33,506 nt of DNA from a virus: positions 1 through 33,506 of IMG/VR virus record IMGVR_UViG_3300034104_004197; one strand, written 5' to 3'. Shown here one piece after another: positions 5,048 to 12,496 of this stretch. How positions within the stretch are numbered: position 1 is the stretch's first letter; each line of letters opens with the position of its first letter. The notes under the pieces were generated by a model. It searched no databases and was not told the DNA's origin. It worked only from the letters and a program-made list of their open reading frames with translations. Both the position numbers and the translations under genes were made by a program.

Positions 5048-6435
5048 TGGCTTCACCGAGCCAGGTTGATACTGCCGGCCGTACTATCGCCGGACTCCTG
5101 GGGTATAACCCTGGCCCTGGTATCTACTCCCGCATGGAGCGTGCCGTCCAGGCAATGCCTGAGAACGTCCGTGTCCAGGAACTCCCCGGCCTGCTCAAGC
5201 GGTACAAGGACGGCGTCCCAGGCTGGGAGCTGAAGGCCGCCGACTTGGACGGCCTCGTCGCAGGCCGGGATGTGATCTCCCGAGACGAGCTGTTGGCGCG
5301 CGTGCGTGAGCGCAGCCCAGTGTACACACACAAAGAGGTAGTTCTTGGTGGCACGCCTCCGAGGCTATACGACACAGAACTGGTGTTCAACAACCAAGGC
5401 GTTGGCGTGCCAACGGAACTGCAAGCAGACGATTTTGCGGAAGCGCCGTCGCGGCTAGGATCGCAGGAAGTTCACGGCTGGCCAAAATACAAGCCGTACG
5501 GGCAGGGGGGCGATGCGTATACGGAACTCCTGCTCCTGCAGCCAAACTCTCCTGGGCAAGAGTTTGGTAATCACTGGAGGCTTGGAAGATACGCAGCATT
5601 CAGTGCTGTGGACCGCGCTGCTTCAGAGCGGGCAGTCGCCCACGCTCGCTTCGACACACACGGCGATGCGCTGCGGATCAACGAACTCCAATCGGACCTG
5701 GGCATTCACAACCGAAAGGCGAGGGAGTTTGCGGAACAAAACCCACAAACGGCACTGGTGAATGGGCAGCACGTTGTTCAGAACGCTCCAAGAGAACAGG
5801 GGCTCCCATTCCCGCTAGAAGATGCCTGGGCCGACATCCTAATAAAGCGGCTCGCCTTGGAAACCGCCCGGCAAGGCCATCGGGCTATCGAAGTTGCCTC
5901 ACCAAGAGCCATCGCAGACAAGGTCGGCGGCAACATCGACAACTACGAACACTTCTACGGCAAGGTAGTCCCGGGTGCGCTAGAGCGTCTCGGCAGGAAG
6001 ATGGGTGGGCTAACGGAAGACACTGTGTCCAGTCATAGTGGGTGGACGATGCAGCCGTGGGAGAGCGAGCTGTCGCGCATCCGTAATGAGGCGCTGCAAG
6101 CTGTTCCGGCCTCGCTGGACGGCCCGTATCGGAATCTAGTCCGCGCATATAGCAGCAACGAAAGGCCGCACATAATCGCTGGCTACGCGCAGGAGCTGGC
6201 GGCCCAGTCCCCTAATTCATTTGCCGACGAAATGCCTCTGTGGGTGAGTTTAGCGGAACGGGAGGGGGCAGCCAGGAGAGCGTGGCGGAATGTGAAGTCG
6301 GAATATGACGTGTCCGACGGCGCGCCGCAGCCAGCCAAGCGCTACATCATGTCCGACGAGATGCGTAGACGCCTCATTGAGCAGGGCGTGGGCGCGTCCC
6401 TCCTGGCTCCGTTGCTCATGCAGGGCGAGGAGTAA
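5047..6435 (+). CDS. Polyvalent-protein-type domain protein, 462 aa
   Basis: Starts at the ATG within TAATG, with GGAG seven bases upstream. The motif order matches a domain I know from large 'polyvalent' proteins of phages and conjugative elements: SRMERAVQAMPENVRVQELP (28-47), a P..W.L...DLDGLV region (58-71), VISRDELLARV (76-86), YTELLLLQP (158-166), HARFDTHGDALRINELQSDLG (199-219, with the ELQSD signature at 213-217), PFPLEDAWADILIKRLALETA (254-274) and YGKVVPGALERLGRK (304-318). In those proteins the domain is thought to be delivered with the DNA, but its activity is not established. The first 11 residues (MASPSQVDTAG) resemble those of the 7301 gene product. It probably travels inside the virion. 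Confidence 0.8.
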   Translation: MASPSQVDTAGRTIAGLLGYNPGPGIYSRMERAVQAMPENVRVQELPGLLKRYKDGVPGWELKAADLDGLVAGRDVISRDELLARVRERSPVYTHKEVVLGGTPPRLYDTELVFNNQGVGVPTELQADDFAEAPSRLGSQEVHGWPKYKPYGQGGDAYTELLLLQPNSPGQEFGNHWRLGRYAAFSAVDRAASERAVAHARFDTHGDALRINELQSDLGIHNRKAREFAEQNPQTALVNGQHVVQNAPREQGLPFPLEDAWADILIKRLALETARQGHRAIEVASPRAIADKVGGNIDNYEHFYGKVVPGALERLGRKMGGLTEDTVSSHSGWTMQPWESELSRIRNEALQAVPASLDGPYRNLVRAYSSNERPHIIAGYAQELAAQSPNSFADEMPLWVSLAEREGAARRAWRNVKSEYDVSDGAPQPAKRYIMSDEMRRRLIEQGVGASLLAPLLMQGEE

Positions 6436-7301
6436 TGCCAGACACCCAAGAGTCTCTGTACAACATCCCCGGCCGCCTGGCCCGAAACGTCTTTGGCTAC
6501 GAACTGGACTCCGACAAGGAGCGACAGGAAGACCAGAGGCAGGTTGCTCTCCTGGAGCGTCTCGCCAAGCAGTACCCCACGGGCGCCGACCGGACCAAGC
6601 TAGACCCGCGTCTCGCTGCCGACATCGGTTCCTATGAGCGTGGCGAGCTGGGGGATATACAGTCGCCCTACCATTACCGCGGTTGGTGGACGCCGGGCGC
6701 GCCGCTCTATGACGTGGTGCAGAACTTTGCATCAGTCCCGCAGATGGCCGTGGCAGGCAGCCAGCGTCTCGCCAACTGGGTGGACCCCGAAGCCACCCCC
6801 TACCCCAAGGCCAAGCAGCAGTTTGACTCGGCCCTCAACAGCTTCACAGGCTACGGTGCGGAAGCGATGGGCCTCGTCCCCAAGGGCACGCCCACCATGG
6901 CGGATGTGGCGGAAGAAGCCCGTGCCATGCGTGGCAACCGACCCGAGGGCTACTGGCCAGGGGCGTGGAATGATGCCGTGTCTGGCTATGCCTCGCAGCG
7001 CGGTGGCGAACTCCAGCTCTCGGCTGCTGATTCCCTGGAGGCCGCCGGTGTTCCCAGGACGCCAGCCCTTATCGCCGGCACGGCCATGGACAGTGTCCTG
7101 GATCCCTGGAATGGGCTAGGCGGCGCCGTGAAGGCCGCGCGAGCCGGCAAGCGGGCCTTGGGTTCCCTGGTCGGGGAGTTTGGCCTGGGGCAAGCCATGG
7201 TGGCCCCGTCTTACGGCGGCCCCGTCCTGGCGGGACTCCTCCCCGCCCCACAGCCGGCCGAGTACCGCACTCGTCCTGGCGACTACACGCGAGGGTACTG
7301 A
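6435..7301 (+). CDS. Hypothetical virion-associated protein, 288 aa
   Basis: ATG overlaps the previous stop by one base (TAATG) with GAGGAG just upstream, so it is translationally coupled between two polyvalent-type genes. The protein is mostly helical, with an N-terminal charged helix (DSDKERQEDQRQVALLERLAKQ), a Trp/Tyr/Pro-rich stretch (SPYHYRGWWTPGAPLYDVV), and an Ala/Gly-rich C-terminal half. A weakly hydrophobic segment lies near 245-265 (SLVGEFGLGQAMVAPSYGGP), followed by a proline-containing tail. No catalytic motif is visible. Its place between an ELQSD-domain gene and an ADP-ribosyltransferase-like gene suggests the three act together, perhaps as internal or ejected proteins. I do not recognise the family. 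Confidence 0.7.
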   Translation: MPDTQESLYNIPGRLARNVFGYELDSDKERQEDQRQVALLERLAKQYPTGADRTKLDPRLAADIGSYERGELGDIQSPYHYRGWWTPGAPLYDVVQNFASVPQMAVAGSQRLANWVDPEATPYPKAKQQFDSALNSFTGYGAEAMGLVPKGTPTMADVAEEARAMRGNRPEGYWPGAWNDAVSGYASQRGGELQLSAADSLEAAGVPRTPALIAGTAMDSVLDPWNGLGGAVKAARAGKRALGSLVGEFGLGQAMVAPSYGGPVLAGLLPAPQPAEYRTRPGDYTRGY

Positions 7302-8143
7302 TGCCAAGCCCCAGCCAGATCGACAAAGCCGGTGACGCTGTTCGCCAGGTGATTCGGGCCTACCACGGCAGCCCCTACGACTTTGACCGCTTCGACGCCA
7401 GCAAGATAGGTGCTGGCGAGGGGGCGCAAACATACGGGCATGGCTTGTACTTTGCGGGCAACGAGGCGGTGGCCGATGGCTATCGGACGAGGCTCGCCGG
7501 CACGTACGCGGGCGCCTTGGCAGACCCCGAAGACCTGCCAAAGTATTTTGCGCCCGGCAATGTGGTTGCTGGTTACGGAGGCCAGGACCGCGTGTTGGAT
7601 TTCATACCGGGTCCAGACGGCCCGTGGGACTGGCGCGTCAAAGTGGTGGCTGTTGGCCCCGATGGGAATCCGCTTCCGGGCGAGCGTCCGCGTTTTCACA
7701 GCACCGTGCCGGACCGCGCCAAGGTCGATAAGTTTTTTGGTCGCGAGCCTGTCAGGCCAGGCCATACCTACGAAGTTGAGCTAGGCGTTCCGGAGCGCGC
7801 ATTGCTGGATTGGGACGCACCAATCGGAGGCCAGCCTGCCGCTGTGCGGGAGATGCTCAACAATCGCCTTGGCGGCGGGTATTTCTCTATGATTGGCCAG
7901 CCTGGCGACGGGCGGCGAATGTGGCATCACTTCGTTGACAGCTATGGCCCACAAAAGGCAGCGGGGCGACTGCTGGATGCTGGCATACCTGGGGTTCGCT
8001 ATTTAGACGCCGGCTCGCGACACGCTGGCGACGGCACCCGCAACTACGTCATGTTCCCAGGCACCGAAGACTCCATCCGTATCCTGCGGAAGTACGGCCT
8101 TCTAGCTCCGGTGGCGGCGGGCGCCGCCGCCCAAGATCAGTGA
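7301..8143 (+). CDS. ADP-ribosyltransferase-like protein (ART-PolyVal type), 280 aa
   Basis: Starts at the ATG in TGATG behind GAGGG. The protein carries the hallmarks of the ADP-ribosyltransferase-like domain found in phage polyvalent proteins: YHGSP (21-25; first strand with the His that contacts NAD), GEGAQTYGHGLYFA (39-52; the Tyr-containing second motif), a TYEVELGVPERALLDWDAP stretch (156-174), AAGRLLDAGIPGVRYLDAGS (220-239) and GTRNYVMF (245-252). The classical third-motif glutamate is not obvious; related phage sequences carry the same RNYV.F pattern. The predicted role is transfer of ADP-ribose from NAD to a host target. The length fits a single-domain enzyme rather than a giant polyvalent protein. 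Residues 1-11 (MPSPSQIDKAG) resemble the start of the 5047 gene product. Confidence 0.85.
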   Translation: MPSPSQIDKAGDAVRQVIRAYHGSPYDFDRFDASKIGAGEGAQTYGHGLYFAGNEAVADGYRTRLAGTYAGALADPEDLPKYFAPGNVVAGYGGQDRVLDFIPGPDGPWDWRVKVVAVGPDGNPLPGERPRFHSTVPDRAKVDKFFGREPVRPGHTYEVELGVPERALLDWDAPIGGQPAAVREMLNNRLGGGYFSMIGQPGDGRRMWHHFVDSYGPQKAAGRLLDAGIPGVRYLDAGSRHAGDGTRNYVMFPGTEDSIRILRKYGLLAPVAAGAAAQDQ

Positions 8144-8172
8144 CTTTCGCAATTCGCGAATCGCGAAAGTCA
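8141..8172. promoter_or_regulatory. Long inverted repeat between ART-like and scaffold genes
   Basis: TGACTTTCGC (8141-8150) and GCGAAAGTCA (8163-8172) form a perfect 10-bp stem around a 12-base loop that itself contains the palindrome ATTCGCGAAT. The arm begins with the TGA stop codon of the upstream gene. With no T-run after it, it is more likely a 3'-end stabiliser, processing site, attenuator or operator ahead of the capsid genes than a simple terminator. Confidence 0.7.
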
Positions 8173-8210
8173 TAAATCCTGCACGCGATTCGGCTTAGAA
8201 GGACAGTGAC

Positions 8211-8216
8211 ATGTAG
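8211..8216 (+). promoter_or_regulatory. Minimal start-stop uORF (ATGTAG) in the scaffold leader
   Basis: AAGGACAGTGAC precedes ATG followed directly by TAG, 24 bases ahead of the scaffold start. The AAGGA gives it a credible ribosome-binding site, so ribosomes may assemble on a one-codon frame here. Confidence 0.4.
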
Positions 8217-8239
8217 ACCCATCCCCCGATGAGGATTAC

Positions 8240-9256
8240 ATGTCAGACGAAATCAACGATCTTCCTGAGTCCGTAGCGGCCGATGCGGCGCCGGAAACAT
8301 CCGCGCCTGTTGCGGAATCGCAGCCTGTAGCCTCGCAGGGCAGCGGTTTCGGAACACCGTGGGAAGCGTTTAAGCACCTCCCCGAGTACAACGGTGCCGA
8401 CGATCTGTCCATCGCACAGGACTTGTACCGGGCCAAGCAGGGTTACCTGGAGAGCCAGCGGCAGCTCCAGCAGTACCAGCAGATCGTCCCGTACGCCCAG
8501 GAATATCTGAAGAACCAGCAGGCGTTCGCCGCCTGGCAGAAGGCCCAGGCCGAGGCGTCCCAGCCCAAGCCCCAGGAAGCGCCGAAGTGGTGGAACCCTC
8601 CCCAGGTCAAAGACACCTGGCGGTCCTACATCATCCGCGACCCGCAGACGGGCAAGGAAGTCATCGCCCCCGACGCTCCGTTTGAGGCCCAGCAGGCTCT
8701 GCGGGAGTACCAGGCGTACACGGCCGACTTCGCCCGCAAGTTCGTCACCGACCCCGAATCGACGCTTAAGCCGTTCGTTGAGCAGGTCGCGATGCAGAAG
8801 GCCCAGGAGCTTGTCCAGCAGCAGCTGGGCCAGTACCAGGCCAAGAACTTCGTCTCCGACCTGGAGCGGCAGAACGCGGACTGGCTCTATGACCAGCAGG
8901 GCAACGTGAGCCGCGAGGGCCAGGCCATCCAGGCATACATCCAGCAGGCCAGCGAGATCGGCATCTCGTCACCAGAGGCCCGTTGGAAGTACGCCACCGG
9001 CATGCTGCAGCGCGACCTGCTCCAGCTGCGATACCAGCAAATGGCGCAGGGTCAAGCCGGGGCTGTCGCGCCGCAGCCAGCGCCGATGGCGCCGCCGGCC
9101 GACCCAGTGGCTGAACAGAACATGCAGTTCCTTCGGGAGCGTGCAGTGCGAACCCCCAACCGTAGTGCAGGGACCACCGAGCCGCGGGCGCCGCGCCAGC
9201 GGATGAGTTTTGAAGAGCGGCTGCGAAGCCAACTTGCAACAGATGGAGTAATCTGA
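8240..9256 (+). CDS. Scaffolding protein, 338 aa
   Basis: Starts at the ATG at 8240 behind GAGGA. It lies directly upstream of the major capsid gene, separated by one base. The composition is typical of phage scaffolds: an acidic, disordered N-terminus (SDEINDLPESVAADAAPE), long Gln/Ala/Glu helices likely to form coiled coils (about 65-105 and 170-230), proline-rich linkers, and a basic C-terminal helix (RQRMSFEERLRSQLATDGVI). A C-terminal basic helix that docks on the capsid protein is usual in this class. The protein would direct procapsid assembly and be lost from mature heads. No protease signature is visible. The assignment rests on position and composition. Confidence 0.8.
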   Translation: MSDEINDLPESVAADAAPETSAPVAESQPVASQGSGFGTPWEAFKHLPEYNGADDLSIAQDLYRAKQGYLESQRQLQQYQQIVPYAQEYLKNQQAFAAWQKAQAEASQPKPQEAPKWWNPPQVKDTWRSYIIRDPQTGKEVIAPDAPFEAQQALREYQAYTADFARKFVTDPESTLKPFVEQVAMQKAQELVQQQLGQYQAKNFVSDLERQNADWLYDQQGNVSREGQAIQAYIQQASEIGISSPEARWKYATGMLQRDLLQLRYQQMAQGQAGAVAPQPAPMAPPADPVAEQNMQFLRERAVRTPNRSAGTTEPRAPRQRMSFEERLRSQLATDGVI

Positions 9257-9257
9257 C

Positions 9258-10364
9258 ATGGCGTCATCGACCGATTGGGCGAGGTCTATTGCAACGACGA
9301 TTGTTAATCATCTCCGTGAGGAGGAGATTGCGTCGTTGCGGAAGTACAAGGTGTTTGCGGCCCTGGAGGGCAGCGGTAACATTCGTACCAACGTCTCGGG
9401 CCGTGGTTTCGACTGGGAAATCCAGTACCGTAATCACACTCCGAGCGGCAACAATGGTGAGACTCCTCGCACCTTCTCGCGCCAGAACCTCTGGAAGCGT
9501 TTGGAGCTGGAGTTCCGCGGCGCACAAGTCTCCGACGCGATTTATAAAAAGGAGATGCTTGAGAACCGAAGCGCTCAGGCTCTTGTAAACGTCGCCGGTA
9601 AGATGTCCTCGCGTCTGATCACGTCGATGGAACAGTACCTCGCGCGTGAGTGGATCGTCGACGGGTACGCTGCTGGCAACGAGCTGCGGTTTCACGGCAT
9701 TGAGTCCTTTATGGGCGTCAACGGCAGTGTGAACATCGCTGACGGCTCGCAGCGGTCGAAGAACGCGGCCGATCCGTTCCTGTACCCGTCCGACACCTAC
9801 GCTGGTCTTTCGACCACGCTGGGTGCCTACGGCGGCTCGCAGGTCACTGGTGTGTGGCCCAACGGCTACGCCGAGCCTGAGTTTGACTTCTTCACTCCGG
9901 TGATCGTCAACGCGGTGAGCAGCTACTTCGGCACCACCGCGTGGAAGGACAACTGCGTGAAGGCTGTGCGTGAGGCGATCCACCAGACCCGCCGCAACGA
10001 CAGCAAGGAAGACCAGGTGGACATGCTGCTGCTTGATCGCCGCAGCTACATCGACTTCCTCAACACGCTGGACTCCAAGGAGCGGGTGATCGTCAGCCGC
10101 ACCAACGGCCTGCGGAGCTATGGTTTTACCGATGTATTTGAGCTGGACGGCATCGAAGTCAGCTCTGAGGGTAGTGTTCCCGCCAACACCGGCTACGGCC
10201 TGTCGATTGGCAACATGGAGCTGCTCTGCATGGAAGGCCAGCTGATGACCAGCGAGGGTCCGTTCTACGACGAAACCACGCAGCAGTACCGCTACGTGGT
10301 GTCGACGCTCGGCAACCTCAAGTTCAAGTCGCCCCGTAACTTCTTTAAGCTCGTCACCGCCTGA
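9258..10364 (+). CDS. Major capsid protein, 368 aa
   Basis: Starts at the ATG following the scaffold stop (TGA-C-ATG), with GGAG about ten bases upstream. I recognise the pattern of a phage major capsid family: an N-terminal helix (ATTIVNHLREEEIASLRKYKVF), GSGNIRTNVSGRGFDWEIQYR (38-58), RTFSRQNLWKRLELEFRG (71-88), ITSMEQYLAREW (120-131), and a C-terminal region with DMLLLDRRSYIDFLNTLD and YRYVVSTLGNLKFKSPRNFF. The length suits an HK97-fold subunit. There is no long N-terminal delta domain, which agrees with a separate scaffold gene. Codon use looks optimised, as expected for the most abundant virion protein. Confidence 0.88.
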   Translation: MASSTDWARSIATTIVNHLREEEIASLRKYKVFAALEGSGNIRTNVSGRGFDWEIQYRNHTPSGNNGETPRTFSRQNLWKRLELEFRGAQVSDAIYKKEMLENRSAQALVNVAGKMSSRLITSMEQYLAREWIVDGYAAGNELRFHGIESFMGVNGSVNIADGSQRSKNAADPFLYPSDTYAGLSTTLGAYGGSQVTGVWPNGYAEPEFDFFTPVIVNAVSSYFGTTAWKDNCVKAVREAIHQTRRNDSKEDQVDMLLLDRRSYIDFLNTLDSKERVIVSRTNGLRSYGFTDVFELDGIEVSSEGSVPANTGYGLSIGNMELLCMEGQLMTSEGPFYDETTQQYRYVVSTLGNLKFKSPRNFFKLVTA

Positions 10365-10382
10365 GAAAGGACTAGATCAGAG

Positions 10383-10994
10383 ATGGGACTTCAGTGTGAT
10401 CCGCCGTTCGGCCTTGGTCAGACCCTTGGGGTCATCGGGGTCAACGACAGTCTGTATGGTGCCACGGGCACCTACGGTGACAACTGGATTGGCGTTGTGA
10501 AGGAGTTCGCGGATGTGAACCCCATCACGGGCGTCGTTCGGTCGAATCGCCGGAAGGTGTGCGTGGCAGTTCGTAACAAGACGGGTGCGGCCGTTCTGCC
10601 CAAGCGGGTTGTCCGGCTGGCCGGCTCGGGAACGAAGCTGTTCGGGGAAGTCGACGGCTACGCCGCGACGGCCAACGAGGAGCTGGTGGGTGTGGTGGAC
10701 GAGTTCCTCCCCGCCTCTGGCGTTGCCGCTGATGACGTGTTCTGGGTGACCATTGAGGGTCCGACCGAGGTTGCGGTCGCTCTCTCGGGCACGGACGTGG
10801 CGGTGCGGGACCGTCTGTCGGTTGTGGCTGCCGCGACGAGCGGTGCCACCTCCGCGGGCCGGGTCACCGTGTCGCCGCTGAGTGCCTCCACCGCGGCTGC
10901 CAACAACAACGGCCGTGGCGTGATCGGCTTCGCCGCCAGTGCGGGTGCTACCACCGGCTCGGCGGTCCTGGCCCTGGTCCGGACGCCCGTCTAG
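10383..10994 (+). CDS. Capsid decoration / head-associated protein, 203 aa
   Basis: Starts at the ATG at 10383 with AAAGGA about 13 bases upstream, 18 bases after the capsid stop, and ends with TAG just ahead of a strong terminator. So scaffold, capsid and this gene form one unit. The N-terminus (MGLQCDPPFGLGQTLG) is followed by beta-rich sequence. The middle and C-terminal parts are rich in Val, Gly, Ala and Thr (for example RKVCVAVRNKTGAAVLPKRVVRLAG, DDVFWVTIEGPTEVAVALSG, GVIGFAASAGATTGSAVLALVRTPV), a style I associate with head decoration proteins. High expression next to the capsid gene agrees. It could also be a head fibre base. Confidence 0.75.
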   Translation: MGLQCDPPFGLGQTLGVIGVNDSLYGATGTYGDNWIGVVKEFADVNPITGVVRSNRRKVCVAVRNKTGAAVLPKRVVRLAGSGTKLFGEVDGYAATANEELVGVVDEFLPASGVAADDVFWVTIEGPTEVAVALSGTDVAVRDRLSVVAAATSGATSAGRVTVSPLSASTAAANNNGRGVIGFAASAGATTGSAVLALVRTPV

Positions 10995-11024
10995 TCGAAT
11001 GCCCTACGGGGGCTATCGGGGGAA

Positions 11025-11059
11025 GCCTCTGACCTGGGCAACTGGGTCAGAGGCTTTTT
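11025..11059 (+). terminator. Rho-independent terminator closing the capsid block
   Basis: GCCTCTGACC (11025-11034) pairs with GGTCAGAGGC (11045-11054) around a ten-base loop and is followed by five T residues (11055-11059). It separates the capsid-decoration genes from the genes leading to terminase. Confidence 0.93.
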
Positions 11060-11084
11060 CCATTTTCCAGAAAGAGGAATGCGC

Positions 11085-11237
11085 ATGGACGGGGCAGCCA
11101 TCCAGAACCTGGACTTCCTTCGCCGTCTGATCGAAGAGGCTCGCCAGAGCGAGGAGTTCCGCGACACCCTGCGGCTGCGCATGCTCCAGGGCTACGGTGT
11201 CGGCACTGACGCTACGACGAACGAGCAGGAGGGGTGA
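11085..11237 (+). CDS. Small helical protein, 50 aa
   Basis: Starts at the ATG at 11085, seven bases after AGAGGA; an in-frame ATG at 11079 sits directly on the Shine-Dalgarno and is unlikely. The product is one amphipathic helix with repeated Leu/Arg/Glu (NLDFLRRLIEEARQSEEF, then TLRLRMLQGYG) and a short polar tail. The TGA stop overlaps the next ATG by one base (TGATG), with GGAGG inside its last codons. It follows the capsid-block terminator, so it is the first gene of the next segment, yet I see no clear promoter for it. Function unknown. Confidence 0.7.
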   Translation: MDGAAIQNLDFLRRLIEEARQSEEFRDTLRLRMLQGYGVGTDATTNEQEG

Positions 11238-11482
11238 TGGCGGCCTTTAACTATCAGGCGCCCAAGGGCCAGCAGGCCGCGTTTGGCCAGCCGCAGTGGT
11301 CGCCGCCGCAGCAGCCAGTCACCAAGTCCTCTGCGCCCGACATGTCGGTATACAACCAGCGTGTCGGCAGCGTGCAGATTCCGCAGGGCGCGCAGGTCAA
11401 CGACATGTCCAAGCCGCAGGGCTACAACATGTGGGGCGCCCAGGCGGCCTACGGTGCCTCGCAGCAGATGGGGACGCCATAG
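11237..11482 (+). CDS. Q/P/G-rich virion-like protein, 81 aa, ends at an in-frame amber codon
   Basis: Starts at the ATG in TGATG behind GGAGG. The product is low in charge and rich in Gln, Pro, Gly and Ala (FNYQAPKGQQAAFGQPQWSP at the start). It ends at TAG (11480-11482), followed in the same frame by CAG CAG CCG ATG and the long 11492-12460 frame of the same composition. The most economical reading is that this is the N-terminal part of a 407-residue protein interrupted by an amber codon, probably from CAG by one C-to-T change, with either read-through or re-initiation giving the rest. A virion structural or ejection role is guessed from composition. Confidence 0.65.
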   Translation: MAAFNYQAPKGQQAAFGQPQWSPPQQPVTKSSAPDMSVYNQRVGSVQIPQGAQVNDMSKPQGYNMWGAQAAYGASQQMGTP

Positions 11483-11491
11483 CAGCAGCCG

Positions 11492-12460
11492 ATGTCCTAC
11501 ACGCTCCCTGGATCGGCCCAGTCCTTCAATATGCTGACGGGCCAGCCGCTGGCGCCGGCCATGCCGAGCTTCGACGGCAACCTCGCCTACCAGCCTCCCG
11601 CTAATCGACCAGGCCCGGTCAGCTGGGACACGCAGGGGCTGGACGGCCAGCAGTATGCCGGCCAGCAGGGTTGGCAGCAGGCCGCCATGCAGCGGGATGC
11701 GTTTTCGCAGGGTCTGATCGGCCGGCTCGGGGAGTATGCAGGCGGCCAGGCCACGGGAGCGCCGGCGTTCGACTTCAACAGCATCCTTGGCCAGGCCAAC
11801 CAGTCGCTCCAGAACACCAACTGGCAGAACCCCTTCATGGACCCGATGGCGTACAACGCCCTCCCCTCCATGAATCAGCCAGCGTATGACCCGACGCCGG
11901 CTGCGTGGCAGGCCCAGAAGCAACAGCCCCTCCTCCCGCCCTCACAGCCGCAGGAACCTGTCCGCGAGCAGCCCCGACCGCAGTGGATGCGGGAACGCAT
12001 GGCCCGGCCGGCGGAGAACCCTCTGGACACCGTGACGAACTCCCCGTCGCAGCGGATGTACCAGGATGACTTCATGGCGGCCGTCAGCCGGGCGCCCACC
12101 CAGGAGCGGCGCAACTGGATGATGGACCAGGTGCGTGAGCGGCCCTACCTCACGCCCGATGACATTGAGATGGCCAATTACTGGGCCAACCCCAACGGCT
12201 ACCAGCCGTCACGCCCTGAGATCACTCGGGGCGGCTATGCCCAGCCGATTCTGCCATCGGCGCCAGGCGATCCGTATAACCCGCAGGCGTCGGCGGAGTC
12301 GCTGCCGGAAGTGCCCGGCGAACCGGCCCGGCGTGCAAGCGTGCCGTATCCGTGGCGGGCGAGGAACAACCGCCCCGTGGAGAGCCAGCGTCCCGCCCCC
12401 GAAGAGTCCGAGGATACGCCCAAGCGGCCCAACCGCTACCCGTGGCGAGTTCGCGGCTGA
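11492..12460 (+). CDS. Q/P-rich virion-like protein, 322 aa, in frame with the gene before the amber
   Basis: The first ATG after the amber codon is at 11492, but no Shine-Dalgarno precedes it, unlike nearly every other gene here. This argues that it is normally translated by continuing from 11237. The protein is disordered-looking, with Gln/Pro/Asn/Gly-rich stretches (for example QQYAGQQGWQQAAMQ), a helical patch with RNWMMDQVRERPYLTPDD near 205-222, and two similar short basic motifs, VPYPWRARNNRP and NRYPWRVRG, the second at the extreme C-terminus. The repeated (R/V)xYPWR(A/V)R motif may be an anchoring or interaction tag. No family is recognised. Confidence 0.65.
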   Translation: MSYTLPGSAQSFNMLTGQPLAPAMPSFDGNLAYQPPANRPGPVSWDTQGLDGQQYAGQQGWQQAAMQRDAFSQGLIGRLGEYAGGQATGAPAFDFNSILGQANQSLQNTNWQNPFMDPMAYNALPSMNQPAYDPTPAAWQAQKQQPLLPPSQPQEPVREQPRPQWMRERMARPAENPLDTVTNSPSQRMYQDDFMAAVSRAPTQERRNWMMDQVRERPYLTPDDIEMANYWANPNGYQPSRPEITRGGYAQPILPSAPGDPYNPQASAESLPEVPGEPARRASVPYPWRARNNRPVESQRPAPEESEDTPKRPNRYPWRVRG

Positions 12461-12462
12461 TA

Positions 12463-12478
12463 GTGTACAATTATACAC
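12463..12478. other. Small AT-rich inverted repeat before the glycosyltransferase gene
   Basis: GTGTA-CAATTA-TACAC forms a weak five-bp stem between the 12460 stop and the 12497 start. It contains TACAAT, which resembles a -10 box, but no convincing -35 lies at the right distance. Confidence 0.3.
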
Positions 12479-12496
12479 CTACCCCCGAGGTGTTCC

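Noticed and set aside
11480-11482. Reassignment of TAG to glutamine across the phage (recoded genome)
   Set aside because: TAG is clearly used as a normal stop elsewhere: at 10992-10994 just ahead of a terminator, at 18575-18577 directly before the next ATG, and at 23271-23273 before the next ribosome-binding site.
12463-12478. Promoter before the glycosyltransferase gene based on TACAAT
   Set aside because: The hexamer 17 bases upstream (TGGCGA) is a poor -35 and the TACAAT belongs to a small inverted repeat.
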